DNA of 64,000 bases from Hoyosella sp. YIM 151337 (lineage in GTDB: Bacteria; Actinomycetota; Actinomycetes; Mycobacteriales; Mycobacteriaceae), in assembly GCF_026041215.1 (NCBI RefSeq), contig NZ_JAPEIQ010000026.1:124001-188000 (forward strand), in the 5' to 3' direction. The position numbers and the translations under genes are program-made. Shown here in pieces: positions 61,309-64,000 of this stretch. A model generated the notes under the pieces. It searched no databases and was not told the origin of the DNA. It worked only from the letters and a program-made list of their open reading frames with translations. Every line of letters begins with the position of its first letter. Positions within the stretch are counted from its first letter, which is position 1.

Positions 61309-64000
61309 ATGGCGGTATTCGGATTCGAAGCCCAGGTGTTTGAGAACGCATCGTTCCGCGCCGAGCTTTCGATTCCGCCTGCCATTTTCGCGGCGCTCGT
61401 GTACAACCGTGTTCCGCTCGTGCAAATGCTCCGGATCGAGAACGTCGGCGATACCCCGCTTTCCGCTGTCACGGTCACGCTGGGCATCCACGGGCCGTCC
61501 GGCACGCTGACGGGGCCGTGGGTGCAAACAGTGCCCGTGCTGACGCGGGGCTCAGCGAGGACGTGGGACACTGTCCACGATCTGCGGCTGCGTGCGCCGG
61601 ACGAGGTGCTGCGGGCCAGCGCGGCGTTCCCTGTCACTTACATTGCCGAGGTCTCCGCGCCTGGTGCGGAGACGTTGCACATCACTGTTGACTCGTGCGT
61701 CCTCGCCTGCAACGAATGGACCGCGTCGCCCAGTGTGTACGAGGCAATCTGCGCGTTCGTGCATCCGAAAGCAGCCGCGGTCGCGTTGGTGCTGCGCCGC
61801 GCAGCGAACATACTCCGCGCTGAGACAGGCTCCGAAGCGCTCGACGGTTATCAATTAGGCCCGCGGCGGGCCGCCCTGATCGGCGCCGCGATCTACGAAG
61901 CGCTCCGCATGAGTCAGTTGAGCTACGAGCAGTCTGCACCGCTCGACAACAATGCACACCGGATACGCACGGCGCCTGAAGCTCTCGATGAGCGGACCGG
62001 GACCGGCCTCGATCTTGTCGTCACCTACAGCGCGTGCCTCGACTCGGCAGGTCTGCGATCACTGATCTTCTTCTCCGGCGGAGAAGCTTTCGGCGGATTT
62101 CACCTCCACGACGAGCGACTCAGTGACGTCACGACAACCGACACCAACAGCATCATGTCGCTGATCCAGGCTGGCCGCGTCGTTCCGGTTGACCTGAAAG
62201 GCGTGACGATGGGCGGCGCGTCAGCGACGTTCGCCGTTGCGCACCAAGCCGCCGCGCAACGTCTCAATGACCCGCTTCAGATCCGCGGGCTTGTCGACGT
62301 GGCGTACGCGCACCGCATGGGGATCCGTCCGCTGCCCGGCACGGACAGCGATCTAACTCCCGCAGCGTCAACCGAATCAACGGGTGATGCCGCCGGTCTT
62401 CTTTCGCTTCCGACTGATCTGGCAGCCGTGCTCCGCGAAGCGGAGGACACCGAGAATCTGCAGCGGCGGGCGACAAGCGAGGACAATGCGCCGGACCGGA
62501 TACTCGCGTGGCGGCGCTCCCTGCTTGACCTTAGTTTGCGCAATCCGCTGTTGAAGCTCCCTTCCTGGCGGGGTGTCGATTGCGCTATCCCCGACGGCTT
62601 ACTGGCGCTGTTAGATGACGTGGTCCACGACGGCGAACGCCTCGACCTGCTCCCCCACGATCAGCTGACGCGAGCACAAAAGCGGACGGGTGCACGCACT
62701 GTCGACGATGTCGAACCCGCGATCCGGGCGGAGGAATTGCGCCGCCACCGCGCCCTGCGTCTCCGGCTGCCGGAGTCGTCCTGCCGCAACAGGATCCGAT
62801 ATCTCAGGTACGAATCCGAGCGGGCACAACAGGAAACCGGTGCGAACTATCTCTATCTCACTCTCGGCTCGCTTGTGCATCCCACCGCGACCGGAGACGC
62901 GCACGCGCCACTCTTTCTCCTTCCCATACGCATTCAGGGCGGCGCCGGTAACCGCGCGTACAGCATCGTGATGGATGGCGATGAGATCGCGGCTCCCAAC
63001 CATTGCCTCGTGCAATGGCTTCGCGTGCGTCACAACGTGCGGATTAGCGCACTGGACGATCCTCCCACCGATGATGCCGGTATCGATATCACGGCATCAC
63101 TGCGCGCGATCCGGGAGGCACTGGTCCACTATCAACTCGGTTTCCGGGTCGAGGAAACCGCGAGCATCCGGATCCTTCAGTTTTCGACGTTCCAGATGTG
63201 GCGCGACCTCGTGGACAATTGGCGCCAGTTCATGCGGAACCCAGTTGTGCGCCACCTTGTCGAGCGTCCAGGCGAGTCCTTTTCCGACCCTGCCGGGCCC
63301 GGCGCCGACGTCACCGTCAATGAATCCGCCCTGCAGCTGCCGATCCCAGCCGACGGCTCCCAGATGCGCGCGATCGAGCTTGCTGTCAGAGGCCGTTCGT
63401 TTGTGCTGGAGGGACCCCCCGGTACAGGAAAGTCCCAGACCATCGCGAACCTGATCGCACACGCCATGCAGCAGGGCAAGACCATTCTTTTCGTGGCGGA
63501 GAAGCAAGCTGCCCTCGACGTTGTGAAGCGACGCCTCGACGACGCTGGCCTCGCCGATTTCTACCTCGACCTCCACGGACGACAGCAATCACTCCCTGCG
63601 ATTCGTGAACAACTGCAGTCGGCGCTCAACCACCGTCCTGCCGGAGACACAGGTCGTCTCGCCGCAACACAGGCCCAGTATCGCGCTCGGCTCGCAAACC
63701 TCTCCGCCTACCCGCTGCGGGTACATGGCCGAAACCCGGCGGAGTTGTCACTCTGGTCTGCGTACGAGCAGCGCAGCGGCCTCGGCACCGGTGCAACCGC
63801 GACCGTACCGGCGCGCTACTTCTCGCTCAGCACCACGCAACTACGGACCGTGCAGGACGCGGTGGCTGCGCTGGGCCCGGCGGCTGAATCGGCACAGCTG
63901 CGCCCCCACCACCGCTGGCGACTCAGTGCTCTCCGCACGCTTACCCCCAATTCAAACGTCTCAGGGTTTCTCGATGCTGCAGCGAGTCTTGAAGAGGCGC
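61309..64000 (+). CDS. DUF4011-type SF1 helicase, N-terminal part (partial)
   Basis: The frame runs from ATG 61309 to the right edge, 897 codons. Residues about 1-400 are a beta-rich N-terminal region; RILAWRRSLLDLSLRNPLLKL (about 400-420) opens the DUF4011 domain. Walker A is LEGPPGTGKSQTIANLIA (near residue 700), followed by TILFVAEKQAALDVVKRRL, the usual helicase motif Ia-like run of this family. The conserved SF1 motifs after it and any C-terminal nuclease (DUF3320/Vsr-type) are past the edge. The family is known from defence-associated islands. AGGGAGG lies seven bases upstream. The neighbouring genes here are housekeeping, so it may be a stand-alone defence gene. Confidence 0.87.
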   Translation, partial: MAVFGFEAQVFENASFRAELSIPPAIFAALVYNRVPLVQMLRIENVGDTPLSAVTVTLGIHGPSGTLTGPWVQTVPVLTRGSARTWDTVHDLRLRAPDEVLRASAAFPVTYIAEVSAPGAETLHITVDSCVLACNEWTASPSVYEAICAFVHPKAAAVALVLRRAANILRAETGSEALDGYQLGPRRAALIGAAIYEALRMSQLSYEQSAPLDNNAHRIRTAPEALDERTGTGLDLVVTYSACLDSAGLRSLIFFSGGEAFGGFHLHDERLSDVTTTDTNSIMSLIQAGRVVPVDLKGVTMGGASATFAVAHQAAAQRLNDPLQIRGLVDVAYAHRMGIRPLPGTDSDLTPAASTESTGDAAGLLSLPTDLAAVLREAEDTENLQRRATSEDNAPDRILAWRRSLLDLSLRNPLLKLPSWRGVDCAIPDGLLALLDDVVHDGERLDLLPHDQLTRAQKRTGARTVDDVEPAIRAEELRRHRALRLRLPESSCRNRIRYLRYESERAQQETGANYLYLTLGSLVHPTATGDAHAPLFLLPIRIQGGAGNRAYSIVMDGDEIAAPNHCLVQWLRVRHNVRISALDDPPTDDAGIDITASLRAIREALVHYQLGFRVEETASIRILQFSTFQMWRDLVDNWRQFMRNPVVRHLVERPGESFSDPAGPGADVTVNESALQLPIPADGSQMRAIELAVRGRSFVLEGPPGTGKSQTIANLIAHAMQQGKTILFVAEKQAALDVVKRRLDDAGLADFYLDLHGRQQSLPAIREQLQSALNHRPAGDTGRLAATQAQYRARLANLSAYPLRVHGRNPAELSLWSAYEQRSGLGTGATATVPARYFSLSTTQLRTVQDAVAALGPAAESAQLRPHHRWRLSALRTLTPNSNVSGFLDAAASLEEA

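Noticed and set aside
1-64000. CRISPR arrays, tRNA/rRNA genes, insertion sequences, phage genes
   Set aside because: Looked for by eye on both strands; no regular direct repeats with spacers, cloverleaf-like sequence, transposase, integrase or phage structural protein was seen.

Overview
The window is a GC-rich, gene-dense, ordinary-looking chromosomal segment of a Gram-positive actinobacterium, most likely one of the mycolic-acid group (Mycobacteriales; Hoyosella, Rhodococcus or Mycobacterium relatives). I infer this from the family content: an Rv3062-like ATP-dependent DNA ligase LigB, a DUF3556 membrane protein, IdeR/DtxR-type iron boxes, ECF sigma and zinc anti-sigma pairs, PucR-type regulators, GTG starts and at least one leaderless promoter. 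I saw no rRNA, tRNA, CRISPR array, insertion sequence or prophage.

Layout. 1-2030: start of a large polyketide or PUFA-type synthase (minus strand, runs off the left edge). 2352-4784: membrane protein, then an ArsR repressor with a tandem SRPBCC protein. 4786-7804: an ECF sigma/anti-sigma locus flanked by two similar SAM methyltransferases and a cupin lipoprotein. 7891-15235: a short-chain dehydrogenase, a PucR-like regulator, and a plus-strand operon of acyl-CoA ligase, DUF3556 protein, FAD oxidoreductase and a 55-residue ORF. 15232-17004: siderophore-uptake genes under iron boxes. 17176-22351: an operon (gabT, gcdH, aldehyde dehydrogenase, class III CoA-transferase) that reads as 5-aminovalerate/glutarate (lysine) catabolism. 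It is divergent from an NAD-glutamate dehydrogenase and an amino-acid permease (22516-27085). 27065-36094: two PucR regulators divergent from hyuA, hyuB and an NCS1 permease with a C-terminal zinc ribbon. 36203-39174: a GroES-like protein, a spermidine-synthase-like protein and LigB, with a small secreted peptide upstream. 39350-48921: a histidine kinase with a degenerate partner, several membrane or secreted proteins, a frameshifted glyoxalase, a serine hydrolase, a CPBP protease, a ceramidase-like protein, a UspA protein and an O-methyltransferase. 49023-52890: a homogentisate operon (hmgA, an unknown gene, fahA) with a MarR regulator. 52964-58202: a TetR/membrane-protein pair with tandem operators, a frameshifted SGNH hydrolase, a MarR/MFS efflux pair and endonuclease IV. 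58269-61154: a sugar porter with a ROK regulator. 61309-64000: the first 897 codons of a DUF4011-type SF1 helicase, a family with anti-phage connections.

Two families of non-coding inverted repeats recur. One has the core GTTTAGCAC/GTGCTAAAC (four copies, three of them between convergent genes). The other is a 70-80 nt hairpin with AATCCATCT and AGGTCAAC arms (two copies, both just 3' of minus-strand genes). The unknown gene between hmgA and fahA, the ECF/twin-methyltransferase locus and these repeats are the parts least explained by known systems.
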